Assembly (NCBI GenBank): GCA_964247735.1
Contig: CAXTVS010000008.1
Span: 1-64,000, forward strand
DNA from: Lichenicola sp964247735
Lineage (GTDB): Bacteria; Pseudomonadota; Alphaproteobacteria; Acetobacterales; Acetobacteraceae
Direction: 5' to 3'
DNA: 64,000 nt
The position numbers and the translations under genes were made by a program. Numbering within the stretch: position 1 is the stretch's first letter; each line of letters begins with the position of its first letter. The notes under the pieces are model-generated. The model was not told where the DNA came from. It searched no databases and saw nothing but the letters and a program-made list of their open reading frames with translations. Shown here one piece after another: positions 50,873 through 59,692 of the stretch.

Positions 50873-52306
50873 ATGTCGCGTCCATCAGCACGGGCCCTGG
50901 CGCTTGCCGCCGTCTGGCCGCTTGCCGCATTCCTCGTCCCGGTTGCCGCTCCGGCCGGCGCGGGCATGGCGTTGGCGGCGCCGCCTCCGGCCCCGCCGCC
51001 GCCGGCCGTCGGCGTGGCCGCGGTGCACAGCCAGCCGGTGACCACGAGCGCGCAGTACATCGGCCGGATCCAGGCGATCGACCGGGTGGCGCTGATCGCG
51101 CGCGTGACCGCCTACCTGGACAAGCGGCTGTTCGACGAGGGGGCGGAGGTGAAGAAGGGCGACCTGCTCTACGTGCTGGAGCAGGGCCCGTTCCAGGCGC
51201 AGCTGCTGGCGCAGCAGGGCGCGCTGGCCCAGGCGCAGGCCAACGTGGTCAACGCCCGGGTCAACTTCCAGCGCCAAGCGGAGCTGCTGCGGACCCCGGC
51301 CGGGCAGAAGCAGGCCTACGACAACGCGGCCGAGACCGCGCAAAGCGGCGCCGCGAACGTGCTGACCGCGCAGGGCAACCTGCAGAGCGCGCAGATCCAG
51401 CTCGGCTACACCGAGATCCGCGCCCCGGTGGATGGGCGCATCACCTCCACCGCCGTGAACGAGGGCAACGTGGTCAGCCCGACCAGCGGCACGCTTGCCA
51501 CCATCGTCACCCAGGACCCGATGTACGTGGTGTTCCCGGCGGCGACGCGCGACGTGCTCGGCCTGCAGAAGAAGTACCAGGACACCGGCGGGCTGGGCCA
51601 GGCGGCGGTCAAGCTCACGCTCGGCGACGGCTCGCAATACGACCACGACGGCCACCTGGACTACGTGTCGCCGACGGTGGCCAACCAGACCGACACCATC
51701 ACGCTCCGCGCCACGATCGCCAACCCGAAGCGCGGGCAGGGCGGCGGCAACGGGCTGACCAGCCGCGAGCTGGTGGACGGCGAGTTCGTGACGGTGACGG
51801 TGCAGGACCCGCATCCGGTCCAGCACCTGGTGATCCCGCGCGCCGCGGTGCTGTCGGACCAGCAGGGCGACTACGCCTTCACGGTGGACGCGCAGCACCA
51901 TGCCCGCCGGGTCAACCTCCGGCTGGGCGACATCATCGGCACCGACTCCGTGGTGCTGTCCGGCCTGACCGAGGGCGAGGGCGTGATCGTCGACGGGCTG
52001 CAACGGGTACGCGACGGCGGCCTCGTCTCGCCCACCACGCCGCAGCCGGTGGTGGCCGATCCCGACGTGGCGCAAGGCCAGCAGTCCGGTGCCGGCCGCA
52101 ACGCCGTGTCCGGCGGGGCCGCGACCGGCGGCCCGGCGAACACCGGCGCGCCGGGGAGCGGCCAGAACGCCGGCCAGAACGGCACCCAGGCCGGCGGCCA
52201 GGCCGGGGTCGGCGCGGGCGGCAGCCAGGCGTCGAAGGACCAGGCGGCCTCGGGCCAGGGCAACCCGTCCCCGCCCGCCCCCAGCAGCAGCTCGAGCCAG
52301 CACTAG
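50873..52306 (+). CDS. RND efflux periplasmic adaptor (membrane fusion protein)
   Basis: 477 residues. A signal/anchor segment (about 8-36) is followed by the HlyD/AcrA-type barrel-sandwich domain, helical hairpin (LLAQQGALAQAQANVVNARVN) and beta-barrel domains ending near VIVDGLQRVRDGG. Residues 386-477 form an unusual Gly/Gln/Ala/Ser-rich low-complexity tail. It bridges the RND pump and an outer-membrane channel. AAGGA precedes ATG 50873; the pump gene follows after 9 bases. No OprM-type outer-membrane gene or local regulator is seen. Confidence 0.93.
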   Translation: MSRPSARALALAAVWPLAAFLVPVAAPAGAGMALAAPPPAPPPPAVGVAAVHSQPVTTSAQYIGRIQAIDRVALIARVTAYLDKRLFDEGAEVKKGDLLYVLEQGPFQAQLLAQQGALAQAQANVVNARVNFQRQAELLRTPAGQKQAYDNAAETAQSGAANVLTAQGNLQSAQIQLGYTEIRAPVDGRITSTAVNEGNVVSPTSGTLATIVTQDPMYVVFPAATRDVLGLQKKYQDTGGLGQAAVKLTLGDGSQYDHDGHLDYVSPTVANQTDTITLRATIANPKRGQGGGNGLTSRELVDGEFVTVTVQDPHPVQHLVIPRAAVLSDQQGDYAFTVDAQHHARRVNLRLGDIIGTDSVVLSGLTEGEGVIVDGLQRVRDGGLVSPTTPQPVVADPDVAQGQQSGAGRNAVSGGAATGGPANTGAPGSGQNAGQNGTQAGGQAGVGAGGSQASKDQAASGQGNPSPPAPSSSSSQH

Positions 52307-52315
52307 GACCCCGCC

Positions 52316-55300
52316 ATGATCTCCGGCGTCTTCATCGACCGGCCCCGGCTGGCGATCGTGATCGCGATCGTCATCACGCTCGCCGGCATCGTCGGCCTGA
52401 CCCGGATCCCGGTCGCGCAGTTCCCCGACGTGGTGCCGCCGCAGGTGCAGGTGACGGCGACCTACCCGGGCGCCTCGGCCTCCGTGGTCGAGCAGTCGGT
52501 GGCGCAGCCGATCGAGGCGCAGGTCGTGGGCGTCGACAAGATGATCTACATGCGCTCGGCCAGCGGCAACGACGGCTCCTACGGCCTGACCGTCAGCTTC
52601 CAGCTCGGCACCAACCCGGACGTCAACACCGTCAACGTTCTGAACCGGGTGCAGACCGCCAACGCCGAGCTGCCGGCGACGGTGCAGGCGGAAGGCCTGA
52701 CGGTGCAGAAGCGCTCGTCGGCGATCCTGATGTTCATCAACTTCTACAGCCCGACCAACGTGTTCAAGCCGCTGTTCATCGCCAACTACATGACGATCAA
52801 CGTCATCGACAGCGTGTCGCGCACGCCGGGCGTGGGCCAGGCGTCGCTCCTGTCGCGGCAGAACTACTCGATGCGGATCTGGTTCGACACCAACCGCCTG
52901 ACCAACCTCGGCCTGTCGCCGTCCGACATCACCAACGCGATCGCGCAGCAGAACACGGTGGCGGCGGTGGGCCGCATCGGCGCGCGTCCGACCGGGCCGG
53001 ACCAGCAGTACCAGTTCAACGTGCAGACGCAGGGGCGGCTGGTGACGCCGGCGCAGTTCGGCGCGATCGTGATCCGCGCGCAGCCGGACGGCTCGGTGCT
53101 GCGCCTGAGCGACGTGGCGCGGGTGGAGCTCGGCGCGCAGACGCTGGATTCCGAATCCCGCTTCGACGGCAACCCGTCGGTGGCGCTGGCGATCTACCTG
53201 TCGCCCGGCGCCAACGCGCTCGACACCGCCACTGCGATCCGGAACCTGGTGACGCGGCTGTCGCACCGCTTCCCGCCCGGCCTCACCTACAACATCACCT
53301 ACGACAGCACCGACTTCGTGCGCGACACCGTGCACGAGGTGATCAAGACCATCATCGAGGCGTTCGTGCTGGTGGTAATCGTGGTGTTCCTGTTCCTGGG
53401 CAGCCTGCGCGCCACCATCATCCCGACCATCGCCATCCCGGTCAGCCTGATCGGCGCCTTCGCCGGCATGACGGCGCTCGGCATATCGGCCAACACGGTG
53501 TCGCTGCTGGCGATGGTGCTGGCGATCGGCATCGTGGTCGACGACGCCATCGTGGTGGTCGAGAACGTCGAGCGGGTGATGGAGGAGGAGCCCGAGCTGT
53601 CGCCGGCGGACGCGACGAAAAAGGCGATGGCGCAGATCACCGGGCCGATCATCGCCATCACCCTGGTGCTGCTGTCGGTGTTCGTGCCGATCGCCTTCAT
53701 CCCCGGCCTGTCCGGCGTGCTGTTCCGCCAGTTCGCGCTGACCATCTGCACCGCCATGCTGATCTCGGCGGTGAACGCGCTGACGCTCTCTCCTGCGCTG
53801 TGCGGGGTGTTCCTGCGCCATTCCGGCCCCAGGCGCGGCATCATGGGGCGCGTGTCGCGCGTGATCGACGCGGTGCGGAACGGCTATTCCCGCGTGGTGT
53901 CGGGTCTGCTCGGCTTCGCGCTGGGCGGCGTGCTGGTGGTGGTGGGGGCCGGCGTGCTGATCGGGCTGATGCAGCGCACGCTGCCGGCCGGCTTCCTGCC
54001 GGAGGAGGACCAGGGCGGCTTCTTCATCAACGTGCAGCTGCCGGACGCCGCCGCGGTGGGGCGCACCAGCGGCGTGGTGGCGCAGGTGGAAAAGCTCGCG
54101 CGCAACCTGCCGGGTGCCGCGCACACCTTCGGGGTGATCGGCTACTCGTTCCTGGACGGGGTGCAGGAGCCGAACGCCGGCTTCGTGTTCGTGCGGCTCA
54201 AGGCGTTCCAGGACCGCACCGCCGCGGCCGAGGGCGCCACCGCGCTGATCGGCCGGGTGTTCGGCGAGGCGCAGGGCATTAGGCAGGCCACCGTGTTCCC
54301 GTTCAACCTGCCGCCGATCATCGGCCTGTCGCCGGGCGGCGGCTTCGAGTACGAGCTGGAGGCGCTGGAAGGGCAGGACACCGCCCAGCTCGCCGCCCAG
54401 CTGCGCGGGCTGGTCGCGGCGGCGAACCAGAGCCCGAACCTGGCACGCGTGTTCACCACCTTCACCGCCAACACGCCGTCGCTCTACCTCGACATCGACC
54501 GGGCCAAGGCGCAGGCGCTGGGCGTCAACGTCAACGACATCTTCAACGCGCTGCAGACCACGCTGGGCGGCAGCTACGTCAACGACTTCAACCTGTTCGG
54601 TCGGGTGTGGCAGGTCAACGTCGAGGGCGAGGCGCGCGACCGCTCGAAGATCGACAATTTGTGGCAGCTCTACATACGCAACTCCAGCGGCGGCACCGTG
54701 CCGCTGCGCGCGCTGGCGACCCTGCGCATCATCACCGGGCCGCAGGCGATCACGCGCTACAACAACTTCCGCGCCATCACCGTCAACGGCACCCCGGCCC
54801 CCAAGGTGTCGTCCGGCACCGCGCTGGCGACCATGGCGCAGATCTCGTCCAGCACGCTGCAGGCCGGCTACGACTACGAATGGACCAGCACCGCCTACCA
54901 GGAGGTGGCGGCGTCGGGAAAGACCGGGATCATCCTGGCCATGGCGCTGCTGTTCGCGTTCCTGTTCCTGGTGGCGCTTTACGAGAGCTGGATCATCCCG
55001 ATCCCGGTGCTGATGTCGGTGTCGGTCGGCGTGCTCGGCGCCTTCGTCGGCATCATCCTGGGCGGGCTGTCGCTCGACCTGTACGCGCAGATCGGGCTGG
55101 TGGTGCTGATCGCGCTGGCAGCGAAGAACGGCATCCTGATCGTCGAGTTCGCCAAGGAGCGGCGCGAGGCGGGCGAGAGCATACGCGAGGCGGCGCGACA
55201 GGGCGCGCACATGCGGTTCCGCGCGGTGATGATGACCTCGTTCGCCTTCATCCTCGGGCTGCTGCCGCTGGTGACCGCGACGGGTGCTGCCTCGGTCAGC

Positions 55301-55450
55301 CGGCGCGACGTCGGCACCCCGGTGTTCGCCGGCATGCTGGCGGCGAGCGGCATCGGCATCTTCATCATCCCGATGCTCTACGTCACCTTCCAGACCATGC
55401 GCGAATGGTTCCATCGCCAGCTCGGCATCGGCGAGCACAGGAGGCACTGA
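52316..55450 (+). CDS. RND multidrug efflux pump, AcrB/MexB (HAE1) type
   Basis: 1044 residues, the full length of AcrB-type pumps. Twelve membrane segments in two halves with two large periplasmic loops. The start FIDRPRLAIVIAIVITLAG, PGASASVVEQSVAQPIE and the proton-relay Asp pair in GIVVDDAIVVVENVERVM identify the HAE1 class. It expels hydrophobic and amphiphilic compounds from periplasm or membrane by proton antiport. Forms a two-gene operon with the adaptor; substrate range not evident. Confidence 0.95.
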   Translation: MISGVFIDRPRLAIVIAIVITLAGIVGLTRIPVAQFPDVVPPQVQVTATYPGASASVVEQSVAQPIEAQVVGVDKMIYMRSASGNDGSYGLTVSFQLGTNPDVNTVNVLNRVQTANAELPATVQAEGLTVQKRSSAILMFINFYSPTNVFKPLFIANYMTINVIDSVSRTPGVGQASLLSRQNYSMRIWFDTNRLTNLGLSPSDITNAIAQQNTVAAVGRIGARPTGPDQQYQFNVQTQGRLVTPAQFGAIVIRAQPDGSVLRLSDVARVELGAQTLDSESRFDGNPSVALAIYLSPGANALDTATAIRNLVTRLSHRFPPGLTYNITYDSTDFVRDTVHEVIKTIIEAFVLVVIVVFLFLGSLRATIIPTIAIPVSLIGAFAGMTALGISANTVSLLAMVLAIGIVVDDAIVVVENVERVMEEEPELSPADATKKAMAQITGPIIAITLVLLSVFVPIAFIPGLSGVLFRQFALTICTAMLISAVNALTLSPALCGVFLRHSGPRRGIMGRVSRVIDAVRNGYSRVVSGLLGFALGGVLVVVGAGVLIGLMQRTLPAGFLPEEDQGGFFINVQLPDAAAVGRTSGVVAQVEKLARNLPGAAHTFGVIGYSFLDGVQEPNAGFVFVRLKAFQDRTAAAEGATALIGRVFGEAQGIRQATVFPFNLPPIIGLSPGGGFEYELEALEGQDTAQLAAQLRGLVAAANQSPNLARVFTTFTANTPSLYLDIDRAKAQALGVNVNDIFNALQTTLGGSYVNDFNLFGRVWQVNVEGEARDRSKIDNLWQLYIRNSSGGTVPLRALATLRIITGPQAITRYNNFRAITVNGTPAPKVSSGTALATMAQISSSTLQAGYDYEWTSTAYQEVAASGKTGIILAMALLFAFLFLVALYESWIIPIPVLMSVSVGVLGAFVGIILGGLSLDLYAQIGLVVLIALAAKNGILIVEFAKERREAGESIREAARQGAHMRFRAVMMTSFAFILGLLPLVTATGAASVSRRDVGTPVFAGMLAASGIGIFIIPMLYVTFQTMREWFHRQLGIGEHRRH

Positions 55451-55481
55451 CCGCCGCAATGTCCGAGGCAGCCGCGATCCG

Positions 55482-57142
55482 TCAGCGTTTGCCGCTGCCG
55501 GCCGCGATGAACTGCGCCATGCGGTCGTGCATCGCGTGCAGGGCGTCGTCGACATAGGCCTCGTGCCCGGTGGGAAAGAACCGGTACTCGATGTTTCCCT
55601 GCAGCGACGGCGGGATCGGCAGGTGCTTCATCTCGTAGATCGCGGCGAGGTAGGTCGTGCTGAGGTCGAAATAGCCGCCCATCACCAGGACGCGCATGGC
55701 GGGGTTCCGCTTCATCGTCTCGGCCAGGTCCGGCATGACGTTGTAGAAGCCGAGCCACGGCTTGCCGGGCGTCGCGTGGTGGGTGTCCCATTTCAGGTCC
55801 GGGACGTCGGCGAACGGCTGGAAGGCGAGGCCGGCGCCGACCCTCAGCGTGTCGTGCGCGTAGCTGTGCATCGCCGCCGCGACCGCCGCACTGGTCGAGG
55901 TCGAGAACGGGTCGTACTCGGCCTCGGCGGCCATCGGGTCCAGGGCCGGGCCCTGGTAGCGCCCGTCCAGCCGGCCGGTCGTCTGCGCCTCGTCCCCCAG
56001 CAGGATCTTCTCGAACGTGCCGGCGGGGAGGCGGAGGTCGGCCTTCAGCCAGTCGCCGCCGGGATGCCGGTACAGCCCGCCAGCCGCGCCGCCACCGCCT
56101 GCTTCCGGTCCGGCTGGAGGTCGACGCCGGCGAGCAGCGCGCTTGCGTACTTGCCGAGCGCGTAGCGTTCCACCTCGTGGATCCAAGGCTCCAGGGTGGC
56201 TGGCCGGTTTGGCACCCTGTCGTGATACCAGGCGATCGCGGCGTAGCTCGGCAGCGCCAGGAAGAAGGGGTTCTCCACGCCCGGGTTGGAGGGTGCCGCG
56301 TCGATGAAGTCGTCGATGCTCAGGTACTGGCTCAGCGAGATGATCCCGTTCAGGTCCACGTCGTCGCCGATCAGCTGCCGGGCGAGGGCCGCGCTGCGCA
56401 CCGTGCCGTAGCTGTGGCCGAACAGGTATTTGGGCGAGGTCCAGCGGTCGTACCGGGTCAGGAAGCGACGGATGAAGCGGTCGAAGGCGGCCGCGTCCTC
56501 GTCGATGCCGTAGAAGCTGGCCGCGGCGTCGTGGCCCTGGATGCTGCCGCAGCCGGTGCCGGGCGCGTCGATGAAGACGAGGTCGGCGGCGTCCAGCAGC
56601 GAGTCCGGGTTGTCCTTCACCCGGTACGGGCCGCCGGCCGGGTGGTGCAGGTCGGGAACCACGGCGCGCACCGGGCCGACGGACTGCATCAGCAGGCTCA
56701 TGGTCGAGGAGCCGGGACCGCCGTCGTAGATGAACACGATCGGCCGCTGTTGCGATGCCGCCGCCTTGGCGAAGTAGGCGGTGTAGGACATGCGCGCTGT
56801 CGCCGGCTGGTCGCCCGGTCCTGCCGTGGGCGCCGCGTCCGGCCGGATGCTGCCGTCGGGCACCAGCCGGGCGTCGTCCCGGTCCGTCCCGCCCACCGCC
56901 AGCAGCCCGGCCACCGCGGCAAAGGCGACCACCTGTCCGCTCGCGAGGTTGACCGAGCCGCTGGTGACGGAGTCGGTGGGCAGGCGGCCCGCTGGTCCCT
57001 CGACCAGGGCCGAGGCGGGAGGATTTCCGCTGGACGCCGCGCCAGCGGCGAACGCCGCGTGCATGAACCCGGAGGCGACGGCCGACAGCACCCATACCGC
57101 GAGGAGGCGGTGACGGCAGCCGGACGGGAACTGGTGGATCAT
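55482..57142 (-). pseudogene. Serine carboxypeptidase-like (S10) protein, broken by a frameshift
   Basis: Two overlapping frames together make one S10 peptidase of about 550 residues. The N-terminal frame (start ATG 57142 after GGAGGAG, signal peptide ending near residue 33) contains DGGPGSST and the nucleophile motif FGHSYGT, and stops at 56045. The C-terminal frame picks up at about 56045-56060 with DWLKADLRLPAG and carries the acid VMGGYFD and base PTGHEAY motifs down to 55482. The span of 1661 bases is one short of a multiple of three, so a single missing base near 56050 (in a GC run) explains it. A real inactivation or a sequencing error; the rest is intact. Convergent with the RND operon. 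Confidence 0.8.
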
Positions 57143-57436
57143 GAGCTCCTCCGGCAGGGCGGAGCGGAGGCGGCACCATCCGCGCCACGACGTGCCCGAC
57201 GCCAGATCTGCCGGCGGCCCCGGCAGCCATTCCCGGGAGGACGCATGGGCGGAGGATCGAGCTTTCGTGATGGACCTGCGCAACCCGTGACGAGATTGAG
57301 ACGTTCCGGAGGGGCCGGATTGGGTGCAGCGTGACGCGGATGCAGGGCCGTCGGCTTGCCGACCCGTCTGCTGCGCTGCAACATGGCGCAGGCCGTGATC
57401 GGGCCGTACACGACGACAACGGAAGGCGGTTTCTCC

Positions 57437-59554
57437 ATGGGTTCAGGCGAGCGCGACCTGCTGCGTGCACCGGACGGCTCCTCGGGCGGTCCGGCCGCGA
57501 TCGACCAGCTCTGCATCAACACGATGCGCACCCTGGCCATGGACGCGGTGCAGAAGGCCAAGTCCGGCCACCCCGGGACGCCGATGTCGCTGTCGCCGGC
57601 GGCCTACGTGTTGTGGAACCAGCTGCTCCGCTACAACCCCGAGGACCCGAACTGGCCGAACCGCGACCGCTTCGTGCTGTCGGTCGGGCACGCCTCGATG
57701 CTGCTGTACTCGCTGATCTTCCTGGCCGGTGTGAAGTCGGTCAACGAGGGCGAGGACCGCTCCAAGCCGTCGCTGACCGTGGACGACCTCAAGCAGTTCC
57801 GCCAGCTTTCCTCCAAGACGCCGGGCCATCCGGAGTACCGCTTCACCTCCGGCGTCGAGACCACCACCGGTCCGCTCGGGCAGGGCTGCGGCAACTCGGT
57901 CGGCATGGCGATGGCGCAGCGCTGGCTGGCCGACCGCTACAACAAGCCCGGCTTCCCGATCTTCGACTACCACATCTGGACCTTCAGCGGCGACGGCGAC
58001 CAGATGGAGGGCATCTCCAGCGAGGCGGCGTCGATCGCCGGTCACCTGAAGCTGTCCAACCTCACCTGGCTCTACGACAGCAACCAGATCAGCATCGAGG
58101 GCTCCACCGAGCTCGCCTTCATCGAGAACACGCACAAGCGGTTCGAGGGCTATGGCTGGAACGTGCTGGAGGTGCAGGACGCCAACGACCTCGGCCTGCT
58201 GCGCGCCCAGTTTGAGGCGGCGCGGGCGCAGGACGGCGCGGATGGCGGCAAGCCGACCCTGATCGTGGTGCACAGCAAGATCGCCTGGGGCGCGCCAAAG
58301 AAGCAGGGCACCGCGGCAGCGCACGGCGAGCCGCTCGGCGACGAGGAGATCGCCGGCACCAAGAGGTTCTACGGCTGGCCCGAGGACAAGACCTTCTACG
58401 TGCCCGACGAGGTGCCGCGGCATTTCCAGGCCGGGATCGGCGCGCGCGGGCAGAAGCTCAACGCCGAGTGGCTGGAGATGCTCGGCCGCTACAAGAGCGA
58501 GTATCCGGAGCTCGCGGCCGAGCTGGAGATGATCAACCAGCATCACCTGCCGGACGGCTGGGACAAGGAGATCCCCAGCTACGAGGCGGACAAGAAGGGG
58601 ATCGCGTCGCGGGAAAGCTCCGGCAAGATCCTGAACGCGATCGCGCCGCACGTGCCGTGGCTGATCGGCGGTGCCGCCGACCTGTCGCCGTCCACCAAGA
58701 CCAACCTGACCTTCCAGGGTGCGGGCAGCTACGAGGCCGGCAACTACGGCGGGCGCAACCTGCATTTCGGCGTGCGCGAGCACGCGATGGGCTCGATCTG
58801 CAACGGCATCGCCCTGTCCGGCATACGGCCGTACTGCTCGGGGTTCCTGATCTTCTCCGACTACATGAAGGCGCCGATCCGGCTGTCGGCGATCATGGAG
58901 CTGCCGGTCGTCTACATCTTCACCCATGACAGCATCGGCGTGGGCGAGGACGGCCCGACGCACCAGCCGATCGAGCAGCTGGCGCAGCTGCGTGCCACGC
59001 CCGGCATCATGACCATCCGTCCCGGCGACGCCAACGAGGTGGCCGAGGCGTGGCGGGTGATCGTGCCGCTGAAGGAGAAGCCGGCAGCGCTGATCCTGAG
59101 CCGTCAGGCGCTGCCGACGCTGGACCGCACCAAATACGCGCCGGCCTCGGGCCTCGCCAAGGGCGCCTACGTGCTCGGCGACTGCGAGGGCACGCCGGCG
59201 GTGATCCTGATGGCGACCGGCTCCGAACTGTCCCTGGCCGTCGGCGCCTACGAGGCGCTGACCGCGGAAGGGATCAAGGCGCGGGTGGTGTCGATGCCCT
59301 CCTTCGACCTGTTCGAGGAGCAGGACGAGGCCTATCGCGAGAGCGTGCTGCCGTCGGACGTGACCGGGCGGGTGGCGATCGAGCAGGCGGCGTCGTTCGG
59401 CTGGGACCGCTATGTCGGGTTCAAGGGCGCCATCATCGCCATGCACACCTTCGGCGCCTCCGCGCCGTTGAGCGACCTGCAGACCAAGTTCGGCTTCACG
59501 CCGGAGAAGGTGCTGGAAACGGCACGCGCCCAGGCCAACGGCGCCAAGGAATAG
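57437..59554 (+). CDS. tkt: Transketolase
   Basis: 705 residues. It exchanges two-carbon units between sugar phosphates in the non-oxidative pentose phosphate pathway using thiamine diphosphate. Motifs: KSGHPGTPMSLSP at the N-terminus, the TPP motif GDGDQMEG, and the pyrimidine-site Glu in GVREHAMG. First gene of the tkt - tal-pgi - gnd - zwf cluster. ATG 57437 is preceded by GGAAGGCGG at 7 bases; an in-frame extension of 27 codons upstream is unlikely to be used. Confidence 0.95.
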   Translation: MGSGERDLLRAPDGSSGGPAAIDQLCINTMRTLAMDAVQKAKSGHPGTPMSLSPAAYVLWNQLLRYNPEDPNWPNRDRFVLSVGHASMLLYSLIFLAGVKSVNEGEDRSKPSLTVDDLKQFRQLSSKTPGHPEYRFTSGVETTTGPLGQGCGNSVGMAMAQRWLADRYNKPGFPIFDYHIWTFSGDGDQMEGISSEAASIAGHLKLSNLTWLYDSNQISIEGSTELAFIENTHKRFEGYGWNVLEVQDANDLGLLRAQFEAARAQDGADGGKPTLIVVHSKIAWGAPKKQGTAAAHGEPLGDEEIAGTKRFYGWPEDKTFYVPDEVPRHFQAGIGARGQKLNAEWLEMLGRYKSEYPELAAELEMINQHHLPDGWDKEIPSYEADKKGIASRESSGKILNAIAPHVPWLIGGAADLSPSTKTNLTFQGAGSYEAGNYGGRNLHFGVREHAMGSICNGIALSGIRPYCSGFLIFSDYMKAPIRLSAIMELPVVYIFTHDSIGVGEDGPTHQPIEQLAQLRATPGIMTIRPGDANEVAEAWRVIVPLKEKPAALILSRQALPTLDRTKYAPASGLAKGAYVLGDCEGTPAVILMATGSELSLAVGAYEALTAEGIKARVVSMPSFDLFEEQDEAYRESVLPSDVTGRVAIEQAASFGWDRYVGFKGAIIAMHTFGASAPLSDLQTKFGFTPEKVLETARAQANGAKE

Positions 59555-59692
59555 GCGCTTCAGCCTCGGACCGGGGGCGCCACGGCGTTCCCGGGAGGAC
59601 TTGCCGGTCGATCCGGTGGAGCGGGCGAGGGGCCCCGGGAAACCGGTCCGGAGCCGGCCCGTTCCGCGAACCGTCTTGAAGGAGCTCACGTC

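Noticed and set aside
50885..55555. 1556-codon minus-strand frame
   Set aside because: Antisense to the RND adaptor and pump; repetitive Arg/His/Asp/Val translation.
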